37,307 bases of DNA from Nonomuraea longispora. Its GTDB lineage: Bacteria > Actinomycetota > Actinomycetes > Streptosporangiales > Streptosporangiaceae. Numbering within the stretch: position 1 is the stretch's first letter; every line of letters begins with the position of its first letter. Shown piece by piece: positions 7,671 to 15,547 of this stretch. The DNA lies in contig NZ_SMJZ01000074.1 in the NCBI RefSeq assembly GCF_004348345.1, positions 1 through 37,307 on the forward strand. The letters are read 5' to 3'. The position numbers and the translations under genes are program-made. The notes beneath the pieces were generated by a model. It worked only from the letters and a program-made list of their open reading frames with translations. It made no database searches and was not told the origin of the DNA.

Positions 7671-9359
7671 TCAGTCCTCCCCGCGGGTCACGGTCGCGGC
7701 ATAGGCGGGCGTGTTGTCGAGCAACTGCCGGTGCGTGCCCTCGGCCAGCACCCTGCCGTCCTCGACGTAGATGACGTGGTCGGTGCGGTCGAGCACCAGA
7801 GGGCTGGTCGTGCAGACCAGCGTGGTGCGGCCGGCGCGGGCCTTGGCCAGCCGCCCGGCGATGCGGGCCTCGCTGTGGGCGTCGACGGCGCTGGTGGGCT
7901 CGACCAGGATGAGCACCTCGGGGTCGGCCAGCAGCGCCCTGACCAGGCGCAGCCGCTGCTGCTGCCCGCCGGAGAACTCACGACCGGCCTCGGCCACGAC
8001 CGTGTCGAGCCCGTCGGGCAGGGCTTCGACGATGTCGTCGGCGCAGGCCGCGTGGAGCGCCTCGCGCAGCTGCGCGTCGGTGGCGCCGCCGCGCACGTCG
8101 AGCTCGTCGCGCAGGCGGCCGGTGAACAGGCGGGCGCTGTTGTCGGCGACGAGGATGCGGGCGCGGATCTCGGCGAGGGGCAGGTCGGCCAGGTCGGCCG
8201 CGCCGAAGGTGACGTCGCCGTCGGCGTAACGGCCGAGCCGGTCGGCGATGGCGGCGGCGTCGTCGGGCGAGTCGGCGGCGACGGCGGTCAGCGAGCACGG
8301 CTGGAGGGTGACGCCGCTGTAGGAATCGCGCAGCACGCCGCCGGGGCTGCTCGCCGTGCCGCCGGAGACCTCGGGCTCGATCGACAGGATGCGGATCACG
8401 CGGCCTGCTGCGACGTGGCCTTTGGTGAGCTTGTCGGCGGCCTCGGTGAGGGTGCGTAGGGGGCCGATGAGGAAGACCGCGTAGAGATAGAACGAGACGA
8501 GCTGGCCGGTGGGGATCTCGCCCGCGACTGCGAAGGAGGCGCCGACGCCGGTGACGACGGCGATGAGCAGGCCCGGCAGCACGATCTGGGCTCCTTCGAG
8601 CACCGACTCGATCCTGGCCACGCCGACGCCGGCCTGGCGGACGAGCTGCGACTCCTCGCGATAACGGCCGGCGAAGACCTGCTCGCCGCCGATGCCGCGC
8701 AGCACCCGCAGACCCGCCACGATGTCGCTCGCCCTGGTGGACAGGTCGCCGACCAGCTCGCGGTGCCTGCGCTGCCGCCGGTGCAGAGGGCGCAGCAGCG
8801 GCGAGACGGCGAGGGCCATGATCGGCACGCCGAACAACACGAGCAGGCCGAGCGGCAGCGAGGTCGAGATCAGAATCACGGTGACAGTGACGATCGCCAC
8901 GACGGAGCCGGTGCCGCGCAGCAGGATGTCCATGGAGCTGCCGATGTGGGCGATGTCGGAGTTGCCGACGCTGACGACCTCGCCGGTGGACAGCCGTTTG
9001 GGCAGCGTGGCGCCGAGCCTGGCGGCCTGTCTGGCGGTCACCTGCACGGTGCGGTAGGCGGCCGACAACCAGGTCTGCACGGCCATCCGGTGCCGCATCA
9101 GCCCGGTGTAGGCCTGCAGCAGGCCGAGCCCCAGCAGGACGCCCGCCCAGAGCAGCAGCGCGCGGGAGTCCTTGGCGGTGACGGCGTCGATGCCCCTGCC
9201 GAGCACGGCCGGCATCAGGGCCTGCACCAGCCACCACAGGGTGGCGAAGCCGATGCCCGTGAGCAGCGTCGACCACTGCCTGCGCGCGGTCCACCACAAA
9301 TAGCGCAGCGGGCTGCGGATGTCGGGCACGCCGGGATCGGCCTCAGGAAGGGAGCGCAT
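7671..9359 (-). CDS. ABC exporter half-transporter with degenerate ATP site
   Basis: This 562-residue exporter half has a six-helix membrane domain (about residues 20-320) and an ATPase domain that keeps a canonical signature (FSGGQQQRL). It has lost Walker A: LTAVAADSPDDAAAIADRL occupies that position, with no GxxGxGK[ST]. The Walker B Asp is Val (LILVEPTS, Glu kept), and the H-loop His is absent (VCTTSPLVL). The frame is uninterrupted and the fold-level landmarks remain, so this is a conserved degenerate subunit, not a pseudogene. I chose the ATG at 9359 over an upstream start at 9398 because membrane-domain homology begins soon after it. A CCTTG-A-CAAGG repeat (9370-9380) lies just upstream of the start and may be regulatory. 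Confidence 0.88.
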   Translation of the reverse strand: MRSLPEADPGVPDIRSPLRYLWWTARRQWSTLLTGIGFATLWWLVQALMPAVLGRGIDAVTAKDSRALLLWAGVLLGLGLLQAYTGLMRHRMAVQTWLSAAYRTVQVTARQAARLGATLPKRLSTGEVVSVGNSDIAHIGSSMDILLRGTGSVVAIVTVTVILISTSLPLGLLVLFGVPIMALAVSPLLRPLHRRQRRHRELVGDLSTRASDIVAGLRVLRGIGGEQVFAGRYREESQLVRQAGVGVARIESVLEGAQIVLPGLLIAVVTGVGASFAVAGEIPTGQLVSFYLYAVFLIGPLRTLTEAADKLTKGHVAAGRVIRILSIEPEVSGGTASSPGGVLRDSYSGVTLQPCSLTAVAADSPDDAAAIADRLGRYADGDVTFGAADLADLPLAEIRARILVADNSARLFTGRLRDELDVRGGATDAQLREALHAACADDIVEALPDGLDTVVAEAGREFSGGQQQRLRLVRALLADPEVLILVEPTSAVDAHSEARIAGRLAKARAGRTTLVCTTSPLVLDRTDHVIYVEDGRVLAEGTHRQLLDNTPAYAATVTRGED

Positions 9360-9429
9360 AGCCTGACAACCTTGACAAGGTGCGGGGCGGCCCGGCAATC
9401 GGTTTTCGACCTGCTGGAACGTTCCCCTG

Positions 9430-9865
9430 GTGGCGCTCGGTCCCTGTGAGGGCCCGCATCGGGTACGCCAGCGTCACCAGCGCCGTGACCGCGAGGAGAG
9501 AGTAGCCGATCGTGCACGCCTCGGTGGCGGCGTGGACGGCCCCCATGACGAGCGGCGGGAAATAGCCGAGCCGGCCGTACGAGTGGGCCCGGCCGGTGAA
9601 CAGGACGGGCACGTTCGAGACGAAGCAGACGGCCGCGAACATGCGCCGCCCGCCGAACCGGCCGGCATGACTGTAGGGATGCGTCCCAGCGAGCCGACGA
9701 TCACAGGATCGCCACCAGGAGCGAGAGCTGCGTGGGCGACAGCCGCAACCACCCGCTGTAGCTCCCCGACGGCGGGCCGACGAGGTTCCATGCCCAGAAC
9801 GTCACCGCGAAGGCCGCCGTGGCCGGCGCCAGGTTCCGCACCTGGCCCGCACAAAGTCCTAACAT
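9430..9865 (-). pseudogene. narK-like nitrate/nitrite MFS transporter, decayed
   Basis: Three minus-strand fragments in different frames add up to a shortened NarK-type transporter. The first (about 9865-9717) reads FAVTFWAWNLVGPPSGSYS and LSPTQLSLLVAI. It then needs one inserted C to continue as VIVGSLGRIP. A second shift leads to FGGRRMFAAVCFVSNVPVLFTG. The last fragment jumps to the C-terminal GYFPPLVMGAVHAATEACTIGYSLLAVTALVTLAY, so the middle of the protein (roughly 250 residues of a roughly 400-residue family) is deleted. No part retains a functional transporter. It lies directly upstream of the ABC operon and behind an inverted-repeat element that may be its old promoter. Confidence 0.8.
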
Positions 9866-9877
9866 GCACTTTGTGCA
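9849..9877. promoter_or_regulatory. Nested inverted repeat at the head of the narK remnant
   Basis: GCACAAAGT (9849-9857) and ACTTTGTGC (9868-9876) form a perfect 9-bp inverted repeat with a 10-bp spacer. The right arm is itself part of TGCAC-TTT-GTGCA (9865-9877). The ATG of the narK remnant (9865-9863, minus) lies inside it. The arrangement looks like an operator or promoter element kept after decay of the gene. The cognate regulator is unknown. Confidence 0.5.
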
Positions 9878-10121
9878 ACAGAGTCTCACTTCAGGTGACG
9901 ACGTGAGGGTGCGCGGTGGGAGCGCCCGCGCGGGCATTCTTTACACGGTGCACACCACGGCCGGGACGGCGCTGCTCACGCTTCTCCCGTTCAGCCCCCA
10001 GATGCGCGCACTTTCCACCTCGTTGGGCTGTTTGTTCCGTCCTTACATCGTGTATCGGAGGCGCGGGCGATGGCGTGCCGGGGCACCCGGCAGGGGTCGG
10101 GGTGCGCCAGAATCGACCCTT

Positions 10122-10742
10122 GTGAAGCACGGGTACACCAACAGCACGGTCGGCGACGGCGCCCTGGTCGTGAAGTGCTACCAGGGGCCCGAGTCGGCGT
10201 TCAGGCTCAGCACGGAGAGCAGATATCTGCGCCGCCTGCGCGGCCGCATCCCCGTGCCCCGCGTCCACCAGGTCACCGCGACCAGCCTCACCACCCGCTG
10301 GGTCGAGGGCTCCCACGGCCAGGACCTGCTGGACGACGGCCGCGCCCCGGAGGTGCTCACCGAGTGCGGCCGCATGCTGGCCCGCATCCACCGGCTCGGC
10401 ATCGTGCACGGCGACTACGGGCCGCAGAACATGTTGTTCCACCCGGTCACGTTCGAGACGACAGCGATCCTCGACTGGGAGTGGGCCCATCCGGGGCGGC
10501 CGGTCGAGGACCTCGCCTGGTGCGAGTGGATCGTCCGTACGCACCACCCCGAGCACGTGCCGCTGCTGCCCTGCTTCTTCGCCGCGTACGGCGAACCCGT
10601 GCCCGGCTGGCCCGAGCGCCACGCGGCGATGCTGGCGCGCTGCCGCGACCTGCTCGGCTTCTGCGGCCGATGGGAGCCCGGCGGGGGCGGGGAGAAAGTG
10701 TGGCGCGAGCGCCTCGACACCACCTCCGCCTGGGCCGAATGA
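10122..10742 (+). CDS. APH/ChoK-fold small-molecule kinase
   Basis: This 206-residue protein of the aminoglycoside phosphotransferase/choline kinase fold transfers ATP phosphate to a small molecule. Its catalytic loop is HGDYGPQNMLF and its metal-binding motif is ILDWEWAHPGRPVEDLAW. The N-lobe is short, with GALVVKCY supplying the likely ATP-binding Lys, so it is smaller than classical APH enzymes. GTG 10122 starts the recognisable N-lobe. No Shine-Dalgarno is visible, and an alternative upstream start cannot be excluded because the frame is open to 9819. Whether it acts on an antibiotic or a metabolite cannot be told from sequence. The 256 bp upstream hold only the element at 9849-9877. Confidence 0.75.
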   Translation: MKHGYTNSTVGDGALVVKCYQGPESAFRLSTESRYLRRLRGRIPVPRVHQVTATSLTTRWVEGSHGQDLLDDGRAPEVLTECGRMLARIHRLGIVHGDYGPQNMLFHPVTFETTAILDWEWAHPGRPVEDLAWCEWIVRTHHPEHVPLLPCFFAAYGEPVPGWPERHAAMLARCRDLLGFCGRWEPGGGGEKVWRERLDTTSAWAE

Positions 10743-10769
10743 CCGGATGACGCGGGCCGCCGGACGTCC

Positions 10770-10798
10770 TTGACAGGTTCTGTCGGTGTCCTTTGCCT
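10770..10798 (+). promoter_or_regulatory. Possible promoter and GACAG-GTT-CTGTC operator of the NmrA-like gene
   Basis: TTGACA (10770-10775) is a consensus -35 box. It overlaps a perfect 5-bp inverted repeat with 3-bp spacer, GACAG-GTT-CTGTC (10772-10784). The -10 is weak (TTGCCT, 10793-10798, 17-bp spacing). Transcription from it would start about 4 nt before the ATG at 10809, consistent with a leaderless message under repressor control. Confidence 0.35.
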
Positions 10799-10808
10799 GA
10801 CTCGGGGC

Positions 10809-11615
10809 ATGACTCGGCACGTGATCCTAGTCCTCGGCGCGACAGGCACCATCGGGCGGCGCGTGGCTGAGCGGCTGCGTGCGGCAGGCCACGCCGTACG
10901 CGCCGCCTCCAGAAGCGGCGAGACCGCGTTCGACTGGGCGCGTCCCGGCACATGGGAGCCCGCGGTGGGAGGGGTGTCCGGCGTCTTCCTCATGGCCCCC
11001 GACGGCGTCCCGATCGATCCGGCGTTCGTGTCGCTGGCGGCGGACCAGGGGGTCGGGCACATCGTGCTGCTGTCCAGCGGCGGCATCGAGGTCATGGGCG
11101 ACGAGCGGCTGATGGCCGCGGAGCGCGCCGTCCGCGACAGCGGCGCCGGGTGGACGATCCTGCGGCCGAGCTGGTTCCACCAGAACTTCGACGAGGGTTT
11201 CCTGCGGCCCGCGGTCATGGCGGGCGAGCTGATGTTGCCGATGGGCACCGTGCGCCAGGCGTTCGTCGACGCCGACGACATCGCCGCGGTGGCCGCCGCG
11301 GCCCTCACGCAGGACGGCCACGCGGGCCGCTCCTTCGAGATCACGGGGCCGCGCGCCCTGTCGTTCGGGGAGGCCGCGGAGATCATCGGCTGGGCGGTGG
11401 GCCGCGAGATCACCTACCTGGGCGGCGAGGAGGAATACATCGCGGCGCAGGGCTTCTCCGGCGAGGCCATCCGTGCGGCCAAGGCGTTCGCCGCGCTGCG
11501 CGCCCTCGGCGACCAGCCGGTCACCGAGGTCGTGAGCCAGGTGACCGACCGGCCGCCGAAGCCGTTCGAGAGTTACGTCACCGAGGCGGCCGCGCGGGGC
11601 GCCTGGCGGCCGTGA
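10809..11615 (+). CDS. NmrA-like NAD(P)-binding protein (atypical SDR)
   Basis: This 268-residue Rossmann protein has the glycine-rich dinucleotide motif VLGATGTIGRRVAERL at residues 7-22 and an NADP-type basic residue at the end of beta-2 (RAASRSG). The NmrA-family features GVFLMAPDG, LLSSGGIEVM, LRPSWFHQNF and FVDADDIAAVAAAALT follow in the expected order. The catalytic YxxxK of classical SDRs is absent, so a redox sensor or a divergent oxidoreductase role is possible. I chose the ATG at 10809 because the glycine motif follows immediately; the TTG at 10770 is better read as a -35 box. It is a single-gene unit. Confidence 0.82.
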   Translation: MTRHVILVLGATGTIGRRVAERLRAAGHAVRAASRSGETAFDWARPGTWEPAVGGVSGVFLMAPDGVPIDPAFVSLAADQGVGHIVLLSSGGIEVMGDERLMAAERAVRDSGAGWTILRPSWFHQNFDEGFLRPAVMAGELMLPMGTVRQAFVDADDIAAVAAAALTQDGHAGRSFEITGPRALSFGEAAEIIGWAVGREITYLGGEEEYIAAQGFSGEAIRAAKAFAALRALGDQPVTEVVSQVTDRPPKPFESYVTEAAARGAWRP

Positions 11616-11645
11616 GGCGGCCGTCGCCCGCGCGCCGGACGCTGC

Positions 11646-12317
11646 TCACCGGCCCAGCTCGCGCACCAGGGCCGTCGCCGCGTCGAGCAGGCTCAGCTCC
11701 CTGGCGGTCATCGTGGAGTTCGCGCCCCGCCGGTCCCTGGCCCGCTCCAGCGCATCGCCATAGTCCATCGCGGCGCCCAGCCCGGCCAGCAGCGCGCTGA
11801 CCGCCGCCCGTGCCGCCGGCGCCCGCCCGTCCTCGTCGTCGGCCGCGACCTGGGCGAGGATCATCGCCGAGATGGCGCAGTCCTCCTCAGGCAAACCCTC
11901 CTCGGTGTTGGACCAGTCGATCACCATCGGGCCGCGGGGTGTGAGCATGACGTTGTCCGGGTGCAGGTCGAGGTGGAGCACCCGATCGCGGGGGTCGGCC
12001 GAGCACCGCGCCGGGATGCGGTGCAGGCGCAGCAGGAGCCGCGCGATGCCGTCGCCCGCCGCCTCGGGGCTGAGCTCGCCGCCGAGCATCGCGTGCAACA
12101 TCGTTGGCCCGGTCAGCCGCTCCATCACCAGGTCGGTGGCCGGCTGATCCCCAGGATGCACGCGGGGCACGGGATAGCCGTGCGCGGCCACGTACCCGAT
12201 GACCGCGGCCTCCCTGCGCGCGTCGAGATCCGACCGGTAGCGGCGCAGGACCAGGTCCTCGCCGATCGTGTACACATCGGCGCTGCGTCCCGACCCCAGC
12301 AACTCCCCGAGCTCCAT
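11646..12317 (-). CDS. APH-family phosphotransferase
   Basis: This 223-residue small-molecule kinase of the APH fold has a glycine-rich start (LGSGRSADVYTIGEDLVLRRY), the catalytic loop LHLDLHPDNVML (His-x-Asp, near residue 117) and the metal motif MVIDWSNTEEG. It differs from the APH protein at 10122-10742 in length and N-lobe, so it is a separate family member and not a duplicate. It is the last gene of a minus-strand run with DUF1996 and DUF305 proteins (9 bp after the DUF305 stop). It is probably co-transcribed with them, although no functional link is evident. Substrate is unknown. Confidence 0.8.
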   Translation of the reverse strand: MELGELLGSGRSADVYTIGEDLVLRRYRSDLDARREAAVIGYVAAHGYPVPRVHPGDQPATDLVMERLTGPTMLHAMLGGELSPEAAGDGIARLLLRLHRIPARCSADPRDRVLHLDLHPDNVMLTPRGPMVIDWSNTEEGLPEEDCAISAMILAQVAADDEDGRAPAARAAVSALLAGLGAAMDYGDALERARDRRGANSTMTARELSLLDAATALVRELGR

Positions 12318-12326
12318 CGGGCCAAC

Positions 12327-12872
12327 CTACCGGGCCGCCTCATGACGCCCGGCGACGCGATCCAGCTCGCCCAGGTCTGCGGTGTGGTCGCGCCGCATGG
12401 AGGCCGCGAGTTCGCGTGCCTGCCGCGCGCCGCCCGCGTTCTGCTCGCCGTCCGCCACCAGCGCGAGCTGCTTCAGGTACGCCCGCAACAACGTGACGAA
12501 CCGCCGGTCGAACGCGTCGTCCCGCAGCTCCGACAGCGTTTCCAGGTCGGCGGCGGTGGGCATGCCGGGCATGTCGTGCTGCTCGTGCGGGTTCCCGCCG
12601 GTGACCCGGGCCTGGGCGAGCAGGGCACGCAGCCGGCCGCGTTCGCTCTCGTGCTTCTCGCCGAGCCGGGCGGCCAGCCCGGCGAGCGGCCGGTCGGCCG
12701 TGCGGTCCCCGGCGAGCTCAAGGAGCGGCAGGGCCCGCGTGTGCAGCGCCTCGGCCAGTTGCAGCCAGGCCACGTCGGTGGTGGTGAAGGATCCGCTGGG
12801 GGCCGGGGCGGGGGCGGCCGAGCAGCCGAGCAGCAGGACGGTCAGCAGCAGGGACCCGAGCACCCGTGACAC
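12327..12872 (-). CDS. DUF305 lipoprotein
   Basis: This 181-residue lipoprotein has a signal peptide with lipobox LLLGC at about residues 13-17, followed by a Pro/Ala-rich stretch and a DUF305 (ferritin-like helical) domain. The HEQHDMPGMP segment, DAFDRRFVTLLRAYLKQ and a late MRRDHTADLGELD helix are characteristic. DUF305 proteins sit on the outer face of the membrane and are often near copper or metal functions, but their biochemistry is not settled. The GTG at 12872 has GGAGG 8 nt upstream, which decides the start. It lies 57 bp downstream of the DUF1996 gene and 9 bp ahead of the APH gene, in one probable operon. Confidence 0.85.
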   Translation of the reverse strand: MSRVLGSLLLTVLLLGCSAAPAPAPSGSFTTTDVAWLQLAEALHTRALPLLELAGDRTADRPLAGLAARLGEKHESERGRLRALLAQARVTGGNPHEQHDMPGMPTAADLETLSELRDDAFDRRFVTLLRAYLKQLALVADGEQNAGGARQARELAASMRRDHTADLGELDRVAGRHEAAR

Positions 12873-12929
12873 GCGTACGACCTCCGGGAAGGCCCGGGCG
12901 GGACGGCCCGCCCGGGCGACGGACAGGAG

Positions 12930-13772
12930 TTACGACGGCCGCCCGTCGGCGCCGCACTTGATCACCGGACGGATGCAGTCGCGTACCCGGCGCTCCATCT
13001 CCCCCTCCGGCCAGGCGTTGAAGAAGTCGCCGTGCATCGTGAACCCGCCTCCCGACGCCAGCCGGAAGTGCGACGGGTCGCCGTTCACCGGGTAACGGAT
13101 CACCTGCCGCAGCTTGGGCACCGGTACGGGATGCGTACTCGGGCAGGCGCCGGCCACCGGGTAGGCCATGTGGCTCTTGTGGTCGGCGGAGTCGAGGTCA
13201 CGCCCGTTCCAGCACTGCGGGAAGTCGAGGTACGACTCCAGCATCGTCCCCGGCGGGCAGGTGACGAAGTCCTTCGAGGCGCCCACGTGCCCGGCGTGCA
13301 GGCAGGACCACCGGGAGATCGTCGTGTGGTCGGGCCCGGTCGCCATGGCGTTGCCCGCGACGATCCGCAGCCCGAGCGGCAGCGGCTGGGTTATTGCGAC
13401 GATGTCGTCACGCACGCCCTCGCCGAGGTAGTAGAACGTGACGATGGCCGGCTCGACGGGAGCGTTGTCCCTGTAGAGGGTCGGCACCCAGTACGACGAC
13501 TTGTCCACGGCCGGGTTGCAGTTCGTGGCGCCGTTGAGCAGGTCGTTGAGCTGGGTGTGGGCGTTGGTGACGCGGCTGCCGAAGAAGCTGTGCATGTGCG
13601 AGGCGCCCGGCAGGCCGGGGAAGACGATCGGGTCGTCGGGCAGCCGGTGGCTGAACGGGCAGTCGGCGAGGAACTCCGCCACCCGTACGGGCTCGGCCGC
13701 CGCGGGCCGGGGCACGACGGCGACCATGCCGATCAGCACGGACAGTAACGCGAGAAGTCGGGAAACGGGCAT
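12930..13772 (-). CDS. Secreted DUF1996 protein
   Basis: This 280-residue exported protein has a signal peptide (residues 1-27, ending AAA-E) and then a DUF1996 domain. The family markers visible are DCPFSHRLPDDPIVFPGLPGASHMHSFFG, with a His-x-His pair, SSYWVPTLY, and a later DFPQCWNGRDLDSADHKSHMAYP. Two Cys pairs suggest disulfides. DUF1996 proteins occur in fungi and actinobacteria and are of unknown function. The ATG at 13772 has AAGGGAG 5 nt upstream, a decisive Shine-Dalgarno; the upstream ATG at 13793 has none. A TTGACA at 13956-13951 (minus) may be part of its promoter, giving a leader of about 150 nt. Confidence 0.8.
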   Translation of the reverse strand: MPVSRLLALLSVLIGMVAVVPRPAAAEPVRVAEFLADCPFSHRLPDDPIVFPGLPGASHMHSFFGSRVTNAHTQLNDLLNGATNCNPAVDKSSYWVPTLYRDNAPVEPAIVTFYYLGEGVRDDIVAITQPLPLGLRIVAGNAMATGPDHTTISRWSCLHAGHVGASKDFVTCPPGTMLESYLDFPQCWNGRDLDSADHKSHMAYPVAGACPSTHPVPVPKLRQVIRYPVNGDPSHFRLASGGGFTMHGDFFNAWPEGEMERRVRDCIRPVIKCGADGRPS

Positions 13773-14116
13773 GGCGGCTCCCTTGGTGGTCATCGGCGGA
13801 CCCGCACGGTGAAAGGGCGCTGGAAGGCCCTCAGGCGTCGTACGCCGGGGCCGGGGGGGTGGACTCACGACGTCTCCGTCAAAGTGAGAAGCAGGGGGTG
13901 TTTTTCGGGGAGCGCTCCCTGACTAGAAGAGTCCTCGCCACTCACACCGCTGTCAAGATGCTTGTTACTATGTGAAAACCGGCCCGATAGGCGAGAAAAC
14001 GCTCTCTCTGCCCGTGCTCGGCCGGGAAGCGCTTCCGTCCGGGGCTGCGTAAAATAAGTGGGAAATCCTTGCTGGTCCAGCCACACTGATCAAGACCCAG
14101 TGAGGAGTTCTCTGTC
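13773..14116. promoter_or_regulatory. Divergent intergenic region (DUF1996 / rtcB) with LacI-type palindrome
   Basis: No gene is visible in these 344 bp. On the plus strand, TAAAAT (14050-14055) is a good -10 for rtcB. The perfect palindrome GGAAGCGCTTCC (14025-14036) is centred about 30 bp upstream of the predicted start of transcription. Its central GCGC with GGAA/TTCC arms resembles LacI-family operators. GAGGAG at 14102-14107 is the rtcB Shine-Dalgarno. On the minus strand, TTGACA lies at 13956-13951 with a weak GACTCT -10 (13933-13928) for the DUF1996 gene. Inferred from sequence only. Confidence 0.45.
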
Positions 14117-15271
14117 ATGCCGAACCAGCCCGCACCGAACCTGCTGTCGTGGGCCAGCGAGATCGACGAAGCCGCGATCATGCAGGCCGCACGCACCGCC
14201 CGCCTGCCGTTCGTCTCCGGCCACGTCGCTCTCATGCCAGACGCGCACGTCGGCATCGGCGCCACGGTCGGCTCCGTGATCCCCACCGAGAACGCGATCA
14301 TCCCCGCCGCCGTCGGCGTCGACATCGGCTGCGGCATGGTGGCCACGGAGACGACGCTCACGGCCTCGGACCTGCCCGACACGCTCGCGGCCCTCATGCC
14401 GCTGGTGGAGCAGCGCATCCCCGCCGGCGTCGGCAAGGGCCACGACGACCCGTCGACCGACCGCGCACTCAGCGACCTCGGGCTTCCCCACACCGACCTC
14501 AACCCGAAGCAGACGAAGAAGGTGGCCGACCAGTTCGGCACCCTCGGCTCCGGCAACCACTTCGTCGAGGTCTGCCTCGACGAGCGCGACCGCGTCTGGA
14601 CGGTGCTGCACTCGGGGTCGCGCGGCATCGGCAACCAGCTCGCCCAGCTGCACATCACGGGCGCCAAGAAGATGATGAAGAGGCAGCAGGTCGGCCTGGA
14701 GGACCCTGACCTGGCGTACTTCGTCCAGAACACGCCGGAGTTCACCGCGTACGTCGAGGACATGTTGTGGGCTCAGCGCTACGCGATGGCCTCGCGCGCC
14801 CGGATGGACAAGGTTCTGATCAACGCCCTGTTCCGCGTCGCCGGCAAGGGACGGCGCGTCCGCACGATCAACTGCCATCACAACTTCACCCAGCAGGAGA
14901 CCCACTACGGCAAGTCGCTGTGGATCACCCGCAAGGGGGCCATCAAGGCCGACAGCGGCGACGAGGGCGTGATCCCGGGCTCGATGGGCACGCGCTCGTA
15001 CATCGTGCGCGGGCGGGGAAACCCCGAGTCGTACACCTCGTGCTCCCACGGGGCGGGCCGCCGCATGTCGCGTACGAAGGCCAAGCGTGAGCTGTCGGCG
15101 TCCTCGCTCACCGCGGCCATGAGCGGCCGCACCTGGAACGCCGACCGGGCCGCCGCCCTGGTGGACGAGCACCCGGAGGCGTACAAGCCCATCGACCAGG
15201 TGATGGCGGACCAGAGAGACCTGGTGCAGGTGCAGCACACGCTGCGCCAGATCTTCAACTACAAGGGCTGA
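14117..15271 (+). CDS. rtcB: RtcB RNA ligase
   Basis: This 384-residue RtcB-family ligase joins RNA 2',3'-cyclic phosphate or 3'-phosphate ends to 5'-OH ends using GTP and Mn2+ and acts in RNA repair. The metal-binding core MPDAHVGIGATVGSVIP, VGVDIGCGM (Cys metal ligand), GSGNHFVEV, NCHHNF and the guanylylation region SCSHGAGRRMSR are all present in order. It has the shorter length usual in actinobacteria compared with archaeal enzymes. The ATG at 14117 follows GAGGAG at 9 nt. No archease or RNA cyclase neighbour is present, so it is a stand-alone repair gene here. A LacI-type palindrome lies upstream. Confidence 0.93.
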   Translation: MPNQPAPNLLSWASEIDEAAIMQAARTARLPFVSGHVALMPDAHVGIGATVGSVIPTENAIIPAAVGVDIGCGMVATETTLTASDLPDTLAALMPLVEQRIPAGVGKGHDDPSTDRALSDLGLPHTDLNPKQTKKVADQFGTLGSGNHFVEVCLDERDRVWTVLHSGSRGIGNQLAQLHITGAKKMMKRQQVGLEDPDLAYFVQNTPEFTAYVEDMLWAQRYAMASRARMDKVLINALFRVAGKGRRVRTINCHHNFTQQETHYGKSLWITRKGAIKADSGDEGVIPGSMGTRSYIVRGRGNPESYTSCSHGAGRRMSRTKAKRELSASSLTAAMSGRTWNADRAAALVDEHPEAYKPIDQVMADQRDLVQVQHTLRQIFNYKG

Positions 15272-15525
15272 CCGGCCCGCGGGAAGCCGGCCTTTCTCCA
15301 GTTCAACAGGGATCGTCGCGGCGACTGGCACCTACGGGTGCGGCGCGTCGTCGCCGACGGTCTCCATGCGGCGGCGTGGATCGACGCTCGCGTCGGCGAT
15401 GAGCCGCTGGACGCGTGCGTCTGTTCGAGGCCTCGCCCCAGGGGCTGATCAGCCGCGTCACCGATTACTGGCCGGAGCCCTACGATCCGCCGCCCGGCCG
15501 CGAGCACCTCGTGGAGCGCTGGTGA
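15272..15525 (+). pseudogene. SnoaL/NTF2-like gene remnant with one frameshift
   Basis: Directly after the rtcB stop, the same frame reads PAFLQFNRDRRGDWHLRVR, then VVADGLHAAAWIDARVGDEPLDACV. It continues only after a -1 shift near 15419-15421 as LFEASPQGLISRVTDYWPEP, then YDPPPGREHLVERW and TGA at 15523-15525. Inserting one C (GTCTG to GTCCTG) restores a continuous C-terminal half of a SnoaL/NTF2-like protein, typified by the DYWPEPY ending. The N-terminal half and a start codon are missing, so it is a truncated remnant and not merely a sequencing slip. The 22 bp to the cupin stop hold nothing. Confidence 0.72.
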
Positions 15526-15547
15526 GCCGTCCATCGGGTGGAGCGTT

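Noticed and set aside
5811..8459. 882-codon plus-strand open frame over the ABC exporter genes
   Set aside because: Antisense to two ABC subunits with clear motifs; Gly/Val/Gln/His-rich shadow of high-GC coding DNA.
9343..9642. 99-codon minus-strand frame as an independent small membrane protein gene
   Set aside because: Its sequence is the rearranged C-terminal part of the narK-like remnant, then runs into the exporter gene out of frame.
10770..10808. TTG at 10770 as the start of the NmrA-like protein
   Set aside because: It is better explained as the TTGACA -35 box. The Rossmann motif begins only after the ATG at 10809.
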